Shown piece by piece: positions 35,788-44,500 of a stretch of 45,430 nt of DNA. The translations under genes were made by a program, and so were the position numbers. Every line of letters starts with the position of its first letter. Position 1 is the stretch's first letter. A model generated the notes under the pieces. It was not told where the DNA came from. It saw only the letters and a list, made by a program, of their open reading frames with translations, and did not search any database. The DNA comes from Chitinophagaceae bacterium (GTDB lineage Bacteria; Bacteroidota; Bacteroidia; Chitinophagales; Chitinophagaceae). The stretch spans positions 1 to 45,430 of the forward strand of contig CANGNA010000032.1 of the NCBI GenBank assembly GCA_947455215.1, read 5' to 3'.

Positions 35788-37095
35788 TCAGATCTCTACG
35801 TGCATACGGAAGGACAGCACATTCAATGGCCCTCTCGACTTATTATAGCCGGGATGCGCGGCAAACTGGTAATCGCATGAGAACCAGAACCCACTGCCCA
35901 GCGGCTTGCAACTGTAATATACCTCGGTGATCATCTCCGGGGCGTATTGTAAAGCACCATCGCCCAGCTGAAAGCCCAAGCCACCCGCTGCCAGATAATT
36001 CTTGTGATCCGCAGACAAGCCATTCAGCAGGCCTGCTACACCTATATTGTCATTGTTGCGATGCCAGAGATGGCCATCTATATTCACCCCGGCAGATAAT
36101 GTACGATCTGCCTCGGTAAATGCCCATGTTTCGGTTTTGCCATCATTCCACCCTACCCGGGCAAACACACCTATATTATTGGTCAGTTGCTGATCTGCAT
36201 TGATACTAAATCCTGTTTTGGTGCGGCCGCTATGTTCTGTGCTTATCACGTCAGGCGTGCCTGTAGTTGCAGCTATAGCATCTTTATAGATGCCCATATT
36301 GGCGGTGTTCTGGTATATCAGCACTCGTACATTACCTTCCTGCTTATTAATAGTAATGGCACGGGCCACCTCTCCTACTATACCGTGGGTCTTGCCGTAA
36401 TCATAGTTCAGATCGGCACCGTTGGCTACCTTAGGCTCAGCAGCCATAGCTACGGAATAGCTCATCTTGTCCCACCTCAGCGATAAAACAGCACCTGCAG
36501 TATATCCGCGCAGGTTGGCAGAATAATCCCATGCACTGTTATTCATCAATGCCCAGTTCAGGAACTGTGTACGGGGGCCATTGGCAAACTTGTTGTTATC
36601 AAAGAAATCGCCCAGGGAGAATTTACCCGCACTAATACGGAAGAAACGCGTCGGCTGCCTGGTTATCAATTGGTTCTGGCCATCTTCATTCCAGGAATAG
36701 GCCTTACTGAGTGGGAATGTTTGCCTGACATACCCCCTGGCAAGATATACAGATGGAGACGGATCACCTACACGGAAAGACTCGCCATTGGTAGAACCGG
36801 CCATGCCGAAAGCACCGCTGAGGCCACTACCACCTGCCAGTTCCGGGTTGATGTACAATTCTGCGCCATGCCACAGCTTTACACCAAAATACAGTGTAGC
36901 GGTAAGCGAGTTCTGCTTTTCTTCAGCAGATGATATGCTGTGGGGGCCATTGTAGGCAGAGGTAAACCCTGGTTTATACTGATATATATAAGTGCTCTGA
37001 AAATGCAGATCTGCCTTCTGAGCAGTAGTATCCTGGGCCAGAACAGACGTTACAGCTAGTAGTGGTGCGAGGGAACAAACAAAAAATTTCATCAT
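35788..37095 (-). CDS. OprB-type carbohydrate-selective porin
   Basis: This 435-residue outer membrane protein has a signal peptide cleaved near SVLA-Q (about residue 20). Recognisable OprB-family segments are FQSTYIYQYKPGFTSAYNG, LYFGVKLWHGAELYINPELAGGSGLSG, YLARGYVRQTF, ISAGKFSLGDFFDNNKFANGPRTQFLNWALM and the C-terminal YNKSRGPLNVLSFRMHVEI. OprB homologues let sugars diffuse across the outer membrane. In Bacteroidota the substrate is rarely known. Two ATG codons are adjacent (37095 and 37092) and either could start translation. A -7 box lies only 8 nt upstream, inside a 7-bp inverted repeat, so the leader must be very short if that promoter is used. The small cytochrome gene is 56 bp upstream in the same direction. 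Confidence 0.88.
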   Translation of the reverse strand: MMKFFVCSLAPLLAVTSVLAQDTTAQKADLHFQSTYIYQYKPGFTSAYNGPHSISSAEEKQNSLTATLYFGVKLWHGAELYINPELAGGSGLSGAFGMAGSTNGESFRVGDPSPSVYLARGYVRQTFPLSKAYSWNEDGQNQLITRQPTRFFRISAGKFSLGDFFDNNKFANGPRTQFLNWALMNNSAWDYSANLRGYTAGAVLSLRWDKMSYSVAMAAEPKVANGADLNYDYGKTHGIVGEVARAITINKQEGNVRVLIYQNTANMGIYKDAIAATTGTPDVISTEHSGRTKTGFSINADQQLTNNIGVFARVGWNDGKTETWAFTEADRTLSAGVNIDGHLWHRNNDNIGVAGLLNGLSADHKNYLAAGGLGFQLGDGALQYAPEMITEVYYSCKPLGSGFWFSCDYQFAAHPGYNKSRGPLNVLSFRMHVEI

Positions 37096-37118
37096 AAGCC
37101 GCGCAAAAGTACGGCTTA
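37095..37118 (-). promoter_or_regulatory. -7 box framed by an inverted repeat before the porin gene
   Basis: On the minus strand TACTTTTG (37111-37104) matches TAnnTTTG exactly. It is bracketed by TAAGCCG (37095-37101) and CGGCTTA (37112-37118), a perfect 7-bp inverted repeat that overlaps the start codon. An operator role is possible but unproven. The -33 element is imperfect. Confidence 0.45.
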
Positions 37119-37151
37119 CACGTATACGAAATGCATTAATAAAATATTGAC

Positions 37152-37484
37152 CTACGGCTTGGCATTCACTACCACCCAGGCCCTTACTTTGGCTGCCTGC
37201 TCGGCGCTCAGCTCTGCTTTCTGGCTCATCTCCGGCAGTATCTTATCCCATTTCTTTACAGAGAAGTCTGTGGGCTGATACAATTGGTGGCATTTCTGGC
37301 AGTACCCTACAAATATGGCTTTACCCTCAGCTATCTGCGTTTCGGTGTATTTAGCTTTCATCTCGGTCACCTCGTTGGCAGTGGTGGAAGTAGGCTTATC
37401 GCTTTTGGGCACATGCTTAGGCGCACATTGAGTAAACAAGATGATGGGAGCGCACATTGCGGCCAGAACAAGGATCTTCTTCAT
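37152..37484 (-). CDS. Small monohaem c-type cytochrome
   Basis: This is a 110-residue exported protein. The hydrophobic N-terminus ends in FTQC (Cys20), which could be a non-canonical lipobox, so membrane anchoring is uncertain. A single haem-binding motif CQKCH sits at 62-66. Met86 in LPEMSQ is a plausible sixth ligand, followed by a helix ending in VVVNAKP. It resembles short class I cytochromes that carry electrons in the periplasm. No oxidase or dehydrogenase partner is nearby. It precedes the OprB-type porin gene by 56 bp in the same orientation, so co-transcription is possible even though the porin also has its own -7 box. Confidence 0.88.
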   Translation of the reverse strand: MKKILVLAAMCAPIILFTQCAPKHVPKSDKPTSTTANEVTEMKAKYTETQIAEGKAIFVGYCQKCHQLYQPTDFSVKKWDKILPEMSQKAELSAEQAAKVRAWVVVNAKP

Positions 37485-37488
37485 AAAA

Positions 37489-37520
37489 CAAATATAGCTG
37501 GTAAACTACAGATATACAAT
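37489..37520 (-). promoter_or_regulatory. Promoter of the cytochrome gene, near-leaderless
   Basis: On the minus strand ATTG (37520-37517), 20 nt, then TATATTTG (37496-37489), an exact -7 match, lies only 4 nt upstream of the ATG at 37484. Initiation a few bases past the box would give a leaderless or nearly leaderless mRNA. Confidence 0.55.
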
Positions 37521-37642
37521 GACAAAAAACAGCTGCTGGTTGTTTGGGCAACGAATAAAATTTATCGTACGGTAAGGGTCTTCTTGCAGATCACCCGATG
37601 CGAGGTAAGCACATATTGGCAATTCCTCATTACTTTTAAGCC

Positions 37643-39010
37643 ATGAAATTACCTTTTATTGCTGCCGTTGCGCTGCTTATAGCGCCGGCCACTTATGCGC
37701 AAGACTCTGTAATGTTCAGGAAGATAGCCGATGAAGCCCTGCTGCATGGCACCTGCTACGACAACCTGAAGGTGTTGTGCAAAACCGTAGGTCACCGCAT
37801 CAGCGGATCGCCGGAGGCAGCAAAGGCAGTAGTATGGGGAGAGAAATACATGAAGGCCACAGGCGCAGATAGTGTATGGCTGCAACCCGCCGACGTACCC
37901 TACTGGAAGCGCGGCAAAGAAAGCCTGATGATAAAAGCAGGCAACGGGCAATATAAAAAAATGACCTGCCTGTCGCTGGGTAATAGCGAGGGAACGGGCG
38001 GCAAGGTACTGGAAGCCCCTATTGTAATGGTAGGCGATATGGCCGAATTTAAGGCGCTGCCCGATGAAGCGGTAAAAGGCAAGATCATCTTCTTCAATTA
38101 CCGTTTCAGGCAGGATTTCGTGTTTACCTTCAAAGGCTATGGCGATGCGGTGAAATACCGTTGGGCATCACCTACCATGGCATCAGCACGTGGTGCGGCA
38201 GGGGTGATCATCCGCTCTATATCTACCGGCAAAGACGATTTCCCACACACCGGCAGCATGCGCTATGCTGATACGGTAAAGAAGATACCCGAAATGGCCA
38301 TAGGTAATAACTCTGCCGATTCGCTGGAGGTATGGTGCAAGCATGGCGCTGTAAGCGGCAAGATGCAGTCGGAATGCCATATGCAAGACAAGATGGTGCG
38401 CTCTTATAATGTTATAGGTGAGATAAAAGGTAGTAAATACCCTGATAAGATAATAACCGTTGGTGGTCACCTCGACTCGTGGGACGTAGGCGAAGGCGCA
38501 CAGGACGATGGTGCGGGTTGCGCACAGTCTATAGAAGTACTGCGGATATACAAGGCACTGGGCATCCGGCCTAAGTATACCATCCGCGCCGTATTGTTCA
38601 TGAATGAGGAGAACGGCATAAAGGGTGGCATTGCCTATGCCGACTCGGCTGTGGCTAAGAAAGAACAGCACGCCCTGGTGATAGAAACAGATGCCGGTGG
38701 CTTTAGTCCGCGTGGTATAGGCATGGAGATGAAGGACGACCAGAAGGACAAGATAAAGGCTTATAAAGACCTGTTCCTGCCTTACGGCGTGTACGATTTC
38801 AGCATAGAAGAAGGTGGATCGGACATCAGCGCCATACAGGAACGCATGCACCTGCCTGCCGCATCACTGATACCGGACTCTCAGCGCTATTTTGACCTGC
38901 ACCATACCAATAACGACGTGTTTGAAAATGTGAACCACCGTGAACTGAAACTGGGCGCTGCCGTACTGGCCCAGCTGATATACCTGGCCAGCGAACACGA
39001 GCTGTTCTAG
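37643..39010 (+). CDS. M28-family zinc metallopeptidase (carboxypeptidase Q-like)
   Basis: This 455-residue exported peptidase has a signal peptide ending TYA-Q (about residue 19). The order follows plasma glutamate carboxypeptidase-like enzymes: an N-terminal catalytic lobe, a PA-type insert (about 110-220, VMVGDMAEFKALPDEAVKGKIIFFNY) and the M28 core. Zinc ligands and catalysts are visible: His276 and Asp278 in VGGHLDSWDVG, Asp288 in GAQDDGAG, Glu322/Glu323 in FMNEENG, Asp350 in IETDAGG and His420/His421 in DLHHTNND. It should cleave dipeptides or short peptides in the periplasm or outside the cell. A TolB-like PD40 protein gene follows 54 bp downstream in the same direction. Confidence 0.93.
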   Translation: MKLPFIAAVALLIAPATYAQDSVMFRKIADEALLHGTCYDNLKVLCKTVGHRISGSPEAAKAVVWGEKYMKATGADSVWLQPADVPYWKRGKESLMIKAGNGQYKKMTCLSLGNSEGTGGKVLEAPIVMVGDMAEFKALPDEAVKGKIIFFNYRFRQDFVFTFKGYGDAVKYRWASPTMASARGAAGVIIRSISTGKDDFPHTGSMRYADTVKKIPEMAIGNNSADSLEVWCKHGAVSGKMQSECHMQDKMVRSYNVIGEIKGSKYPDKIITVGGHLDSWDVGEGAQDDGAGCAQSIEVLRIYKALGIRPKYTIRAVLFMNEENGIKGGIAYADSAVAKKEQHALVIETDAGGFSPRGIGMEMKDDQKDKIKAYKDLFLPYGVYDFSIEEGGSDISAIQERMHLPAASLIPDSQRYFDLHHTNNDVFENVNHRELKLGAAVLAQLIYLASEHELF

Positions 39011-39064
39011 ATCATTGGATAAATTGACCGATTTTAAATTACTTTGCAACGCTAACTCACTTCT

Positions 39065-40138
39065 ATGCGATCTAAAAAATTGTTGTTCAGCGTATTGGCC
39101 ACTGCTGCTACGCTTGCTACATATGCCCAGGAGACCAAAAGCCTGGCCTACCCCGACGAAAAGCATTTTAAGAACATGCGCCAGCTGACCTTTGGCGGCG
39201 ATAATGCTGAAGCCTATTTTGGCTTTGATAATGAGCACATCACCTTCCAGCGTACGGCACCTGCAGATGGTACACCGTGCGACCAGATATTCTACGGCAC
39301 GCTGCCTAAAAAGGCGGGAGAAAAGTTCAAATACAAACTGGTAAGCACCGGCAAGGGCCGCACTACATGTGCCTACCTGATGCCCGACAAGAAGCATTTC
39401 CTGTATGCGTCTACCCACCTGGCATCGGAAGCTTGTCCGCCAACGCCCGACCGTAGCGTGATCAAGAAGTATGTATGGCCGATATACGATGGGTACGACA
39501 TTTTTGTGGCCGACCTGAATGGCAAGATCACCAAACGCCTGACCAACACACCGGGCTACGATGCGGAAGGCACCGTATCGCCCAAGGGTGATAAGATAGT
39601 ATTCACCAGCATGCGCAATGGCGATATAGACATCTATACCATGAACATTGACGGCACCAACGTGAAGCAGATCACCAATACTACCGGCTACGATGGTGGT
39701 GCATGCTTCAGCCCCGATGGCAAGAAGATAGTATGGCGCGCATCGCGTCCGCAGACCGATGAGGAAGTAAAAGAATATAAAGAGCTGCTGGCACAAGGAC
39801 TGGTAATGCCCACCAAAATGGAAGTGTTTGTAGCCAATGCCGATGGCAGCGATGCCCACCAGGTAACCAAACTGGGCAAGGCCAACTGGGCACCGTCTTT
39901 CACACCCGATGGTAAGCATATCATCTTCGCATCAGACTACGAGTATGAGCGCGGCTTCCCCTTCAACCTGTATATAGTAGGTATAGACGGCACCGGGCTG
40001 GAGCGCATCTCTCACGATAACAGTTTTGATGCCTTCCCTATGTTCTCGCCCGATGGCAAGAAGCTCATCTTTAGCTCTAACCGCAACAATGGCGGCGGGC
40101 ACGATACCAATGTATTTGTGTGCGACTGGGTAAATTAA
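39065..40138 (+). CDS. TolB-like PD40 beta-propeller protein, exported
   Basis: The 357-residue protein has a signal peptide (LLFSVLATAATLATYA-Q). The body is built of PD40/WD40-like blades, seen as repeated SPDGKKIVF-type motifs: VSPKGDKIVFTSMRNGDIDIY, FSPDGKKIVWRASRP, FTPDGKHIIFASDYEYE and FSPDGKKLIFSSNRNN. It is like the propeller of TolB and of the N-terminus of prolyl oligopeptidase relatives, but no hydrolase domain is attached. TolB itself works in the Tol-Pal system, yet no tol genes are near, so the name indicates fold only. Its place behind the M28 peptidase suggests a linked role in peptide handling. A terminator follows. Confidence 0.85.
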   Translation: MRSKKLLFSVLATAATLATYAQETKSLAYPDEKHFKNMRQLTFGGDNAEAYFGFDNEHITFQRTAPADGTPCDQIFYGTLPKKAGEKFKYKLVSTGKGRTTCAYLMPDKKHFLYASTHLASEACPPTPDRSVIKKYVWPIYDGYDIFVADLNGKITKRLTNTPGYDAEGTVSPKGDKIVFTSMRNGDIDIYTMNIDGTNVKQITNTTGYDGGACFSPDGKKIVWRASRPQTDEEVKEYKELLAQGLVMPTKMEVFVANADGSDAHQVTKLGKANWAPSFTPDGKHIIFASDYEYERGFPFNLYIVGIDGTGLERISHDNSFDAFPMFSPDGKKLIFSSNRNNGGGHDTNVFVCDWVN

Positions 40139-40215
40139 AGGAATCTTAAAATCACATTATATTTTCGGCAATAACACTCGTTATATCATATAAAGTGCTA
40201 TTATTGCCTGCCGGA

Positions 40216-40251
40216 GGATAGCTGGGGTAACAACCCGCTATCCTTTTTTTT
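40216..40251 (+). terminator. Rho-independent terminator after the TolB-like gene
   Basis: GGATAGC (40216-40222), a bulged T and GGG pair with CCC and GCTATCC (40234-40243), followed by eight Ts. Another imperfect hairpin, GGCAATA (40167-40173) with TATTGCC (40202-40208), lies just before it. The start codon of cytidine deaminase is 20 bp beyond the T tract. Confidence 0.9.
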
Positions 40252-40271
40252 ACCATTATATATTAGATTTT

Positions 40272-40751
40272 ATGGAACAATTCGCCTTTCCTTTTCAACA
40301 GACGACCATAGCGCAACTGCCGGCACACATACAGGAACTGATAGCTGAGGCTAGCAAGGCCACGCACTACGCCTACGCCCCTTACTCACAATTTCATGTA
40401 GGTGCAGCAGCATTGCTGGCCGATGGCTCTATAAAAACAGGATCGAACCACGAGAACGCTTCTTACCCCGCAGGCATATGTGCAGAACGCGGACTGCTGT
40501 CGGGCATCAACCCGCTGGATAAGCAGCAGCAGATACTGGCCATGGCCGTGAACTATACCAGCAACAATGCAGCCAATGCTACCCCGCTATCGCCATGCGG
40601 CATATGCAGGCAAACCATACTGGAAACACAGCTGGCGCAGAACGCCCCAATAGCGCTGTATATGTGCAGCCCCGACGGACCGGTGATATATGTGGAAGAT
40701 GCAGCGCACCTGTTGCCCTTTTACTTTAGCAGTAAGAACCTGAACAAATAA
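40272..40751 (+). CDS. cdd: Cytidine deaminase
   Basis: This 159-residue cytoplasmic zinc enzyme converts cytidine and deoxycytidine to the uridine forms in pyrimidine salvage. The zinc and catalytic motifs are clear: NHENASYPAGICAERG with Cys70 and Glu72, and SPCGICRQ with Cys109 and Cys112. The YAPYSQFHVGAAALLADGS segment binds the nucleoside. The usual NxENA is present as NHENA. Length is between the short tetrameric enzymes (about 130) and the longer dimeric ones, because of an N-terminal extension of about 20 residues. The gene stands behind a terminator and is convergent with a small membrane protein gene six bases away. Confidence 0.95.
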   Translation: MEQFAFPFQQTTIAQLPAHIQELIAEASKATHYAYAPYSQFHVGAAALLADGSIKTGSNHENASYPAGICAERGLLSGINPLDKQQQILAMAVNYTSNNAANATPLSPCGICRQTILETQLAQNAPIALYMCSPDGPVIYVEDAAHLLPFYFSSKNLNK

Positions 40752-40757
40752 CCAACG

Positions 40758-40967
40758 CTACTTAACATCGGTTGGGGCATCCTTCTGCAACTTTTTCATA
40801 GCGGCTGTGAACACAAACATCAACAGCACGAACACCCCTGTGTAGGCCAGCAGCAACAACAGCCACTCTGCGCTGGTATGCTGCACATGGTTGCTGTATT
40901 GGCGGTAAATACTCACACCACCTATAATAGCGCCGATAACTGCCCACCTGAAATAACGGTTTTTCAT
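40758..40967 (-). CDS. Small two-helix membrane protein of unknown function
   Basis: The protein has 69 residues. Two hydrophobic stretches, about 9-20 (a short AVIGAIIGGVSI) and 35-55 (WLLLLLAYTGVFVLLMFVFTA), suggest one or two membrane helices. A basic tail (MKKLQKDAPTDVK) is probably cytoplasmic. I recognise no family. The start ATG is at 40965-40967 and the stop is six bases from the cytidine deaminase stop. No partner gene is evident. Confidence 0.65.
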   Translation of the reverse strand: MKNRYFRWAVIGAIIGGVSIYRQYSNHVQHTSAEWLLLLLAYTGVFVLLMFVFTAAMKKLQKDAPTDVK

Positions 40968-41035
40968 GCCCGCAAATTAAGAAAACTACCGCAGCAGGAA
41001 TAACTATTCATTTTTATAGTGGGTACCTTCTATGA

Positions 41036-41400
41036 CACCACAGGTTCGCTATTGTGGTGCCCCCGCTCAAAACGGTGCAACACACTAAAGTGCCGCTGTC
41101 CTGTCTCCTGACTGACAGCCCACATGCGGACGTATTCGTTTTCGATGTATAACAACCGCGCTTAATTACCCACCCGATAGCTGTCAGTCTGAAGATAGGA
41201 CAGCGGCTGTTATTTCGCAAAGCGCGTACCATGGTACGTGCAGTACGTGCCCATAAACAAACATCTGTAGCCCACCCGATATCGGCGAGTCCTCGCTACA
41301 CACTAAGCCAGCGCACTGAGAGACTCCCCGAAGACACAAACCCGATAGCTGTCAGTCTGAAGACAGGACAGCGGCTGTTATTCCACAAAGCGTAGTAACA
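41036..41400. repeat. Third intergenic repeat mosaic with an inverted copy
   Basis: A stem-loop CACCACA (41036-41042) with TGTGGTG (41053-41059) opens the region. 41093-41147 is an inverted copy of the module with linker seen at about 117-165: CGGACGTATTCG is the reverse complement of the linker. Two direct copies of CCCGATAGCTGTCAGTCTGA... with AGGACAGCGGCTGTTATT occur at 41173-41225 and 41341-41393, 168 bp apart. A 14-bp perfect palindrome, CGTACCATGGTACG, lies at 41225-41238 directly after the first copy. The remainder to 41529 is AT-rich leader of the next gene. The near-consensus TAATATTG at 41493-41500 is a weak -7 candidate. Confidence 0.75.
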
Positions 41401-41529
41401 TAAAAAATCAGCCTATACGCACTGGTAAGCACCCATAGACCCAGTCTATTGTCATATTCCTTATGACAAGAATTTATGTAACAACTAATACTTAATATTG
41501 CAGAAATATCAACATATATATCCATCTGC

Positions 41530-44500
41530 ATGAGAGGTATAGGCTACTTAAGGTCTATTATTGTTATCCTATTATGTGTTGCTACCCTTGGGCTTGCGGC
41601 GCAGGAGCATCATGCCCAACCCGGTATGGGCGAGGGTAAGTTCAACTACACTTCTTTTACTGCCCGTGTTGCCGATAAAAGTCCGCAGGTGCTGGCTGCT
41701 AATGCGGGTCATGAGCAAGACCCCGAGTTGGGTGTATTGTATCGCTATGCCCCCTGCACCAATTGCTACGAGGCTTTGGGCAAGCGCACGGAGTTCACCA
41801 AAACGTTCATCAACAAAGACACCCCATCGCTGGTATACACGCAAACCAGCACTGCGGCCATGCACTACCGCGATAGTATCGGCCTGTGGCGCTCTGTAAG
41901 TAAAGACCTGTACCCGACAGGACACGGGGTATATGCCGCCTACGCGCAAGAGGTACCTGTAGCCATAGCCACACTGGGCATAGAAGCGGTAACACTGGGC
42001 AAGGCTGGCAATGCCATACGCTATAACAACAACCTGCACCTGCTGTATGAGGATAGCACCGGCCATACCACCGACCTTGGCGCTGCCAGCTGGAACAACT
42101 ATACCGCAGGCGATGATGGCGTATATGTTACCGATGCATGGCCCGGCATTGATATAGAGCTGCGCACCAACAGGGGCGCCGTAAAGACCAACTTCTGGAT
42201 CAACAGGGCCATGCCTGCCTATGCAGCAGGCAAGCTGCTGGTAAGAGACCACATGCAGCTGGATAACGGCCTGAGCCTGTATGCCAATGGCCAGACCCAC
42301 TACACCGGTGTGCTGGAGGTGCGCAACAGGCAAGACGAAAAGCAGTACGTGATATCTGCCGCTACAGCCTTTGAGAAAGACAGTGCCGAACATACCCTGC
42401 GTAACCTGGAGTATTACATAGGTGCCGATAACACGGTGGATATAGCCCTTCCGGGCGACTTCCTGAACCGCCCGGCAACAGCCTACCCTGTTATTATAGA
42501 TCCGCTGGTGGCTGCTGCTACGTCAGTATCGGTAGCAGGCTCTACCTACAGCCCCGGCTGGACAACAGGCTGCTCGATACTGAACCCCGCCACCGTACCG
42601 CCAGACATCACCATATCTGACGTACAGTTCACCTTCGAATACCTGGCCAGTGGCGGTGCGCTTATGGCCAACGGCTCAATGGACTTTTTTGTAGGTGCCT
42701 GCCGCAACCCGTGGCTGGCGGGCTACTACTGGTATTGCCTGGTATATACGCCCGGCACATGCGGCGGAGCCAATATATCGCTCATATCAGATCTTGTACC
42801 GTGCATACCACCTGTCAACTGCTCTGCTTACGACCTGAACGTGACCATGAACTTTTACCAGAACTATGCTACAGCACCACCCTGCTCTAACCTGTATATA
42901 ACAGCCACCATGCCGCTTACCATTACCGTGGTAGGCCGCGTGCTCAATATCACCATAGCGCCCACACCTGCGGCCATATGCCCCGGCACTACATTATCGC
43001 TCATCACCAATACAGTGTATGGTACACCGCCGTATAGCTACTCATGGTCACCCGGCGGGGCTACCACATCATCTATATCAGTAACACCTGCTGCTACCAC
43101 CAGCTACTCTGTATTTGTTACAGATGCATGCGGCACTTTAGATACTGCAGTTAGAGACATCACAGTATATCCACCTGCCACCATCAGCGGCAATACTGCA
43201 CTATGCCTGGGCACAACATCGGTGCTGTATGCTGCCACCCCGGGCGGCACATGGGTAAGCAGCGATACCACCATAGCCACCATAGCAGCCACGGGCGAGG
43301 TAACCGGTATAGCTACAGGCACCGCCACCATTACCTATACCACTGCCAATGGTTGCACCGATACCGCCGTTATCAGTATAGTATCTACCCCATCGGCCAT
43401 AGCAGGCACTACCACGCTGTGTACGGGCTTCAGTGCATCGCTCACCAATTCGGTTCCGGGTGGCACATGGTCGTCTGCCAACCCTGCCATTGTTACCATA
43501 AGCAGCAGCGGTGTCATTACCGCGCTTACGGGTGGTACATCCATCATTACCTATGCTATGTCACCATCGTGCTACAGCATTGTCAACGTCACCTCCTTTA
43601 CTACTCCTGCTATTACACTGGGTGCGGTAACCAACCCCACCACCTGTATCAGCCAGGATGGCAGCATAGTGTTGGGCGGGCTATCCCCCGGCAATGTGTT
43701 CACTATCGATTACCTGTTCAATGGTGCGCCTATGTCTGTTACGGTTTCGGCCAATGCAGCGGGTCAGGTCATCATCAGCGGATTGGGTGGCGGCATCGTC
43801 AACAACATCATTGCTACCGCTATGGGTGGGTGTATCTCTAACCCCATACCCGGACCTATAGTACTTAATCTGCCACCACCGCCCGATGCACCTGTACTGG
43901 GCAGCAACAGCCCTATATGCGCGGGTGAGATACTATCGCTCACGGCTACCTGCGCCACACCCGGCGTTACCTATAGCTGGAACGGACCCGGTGGCTTTAC
44001 ATCGGCCTTACAAAATCCTGTGTTATCGCCTGCATCAGCAGCCAATGCAGGCGCATACTCAGCCACTACAGAGGTGAACGGTTGCATCTCATCGCCCGCC
44101 TATGTGGTTGTGGTGGTGCACCCTATCCCGAACTTCACGAACATCAGCAGTACCGACCCAACGGCCTGCCATGTACCCGATGGCACTGTTACGCTTTCCG
44201 GGTTAGCACCGGGCGTATCGTACACCATAGGCTACCAGTACCAGGGCGTTGCAGCAACACCTGTTACGCTTACGGCCAATGCAGCGGGCAATGTTATTAT
44301 CACGGGCCTTGCAGCGGGTACTTACACTAACTTTACAGCATCTTCTTTTGGGTGTTTGTCTGCACCTTTCGGCAGTGTGGTATTGGTCGATCCCGGTGCA
44401 CCACCGCCACCACAACTGAGCACCAACGCACCTGTGTGCGAAGGCATACCACTGCGCCTGCTGGCTACCGACAGCATGGATAATGTGACCTTTACCTGGA

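Noticed and set aside
38183-39919. Long minus-strand frames (222 and 351 residues) antisense to the M28 and TolB-like genes
   Set aside because: The plus-strand genes have complete catalytic motifs and blade repeats. The antisense products show only composition artefacts.
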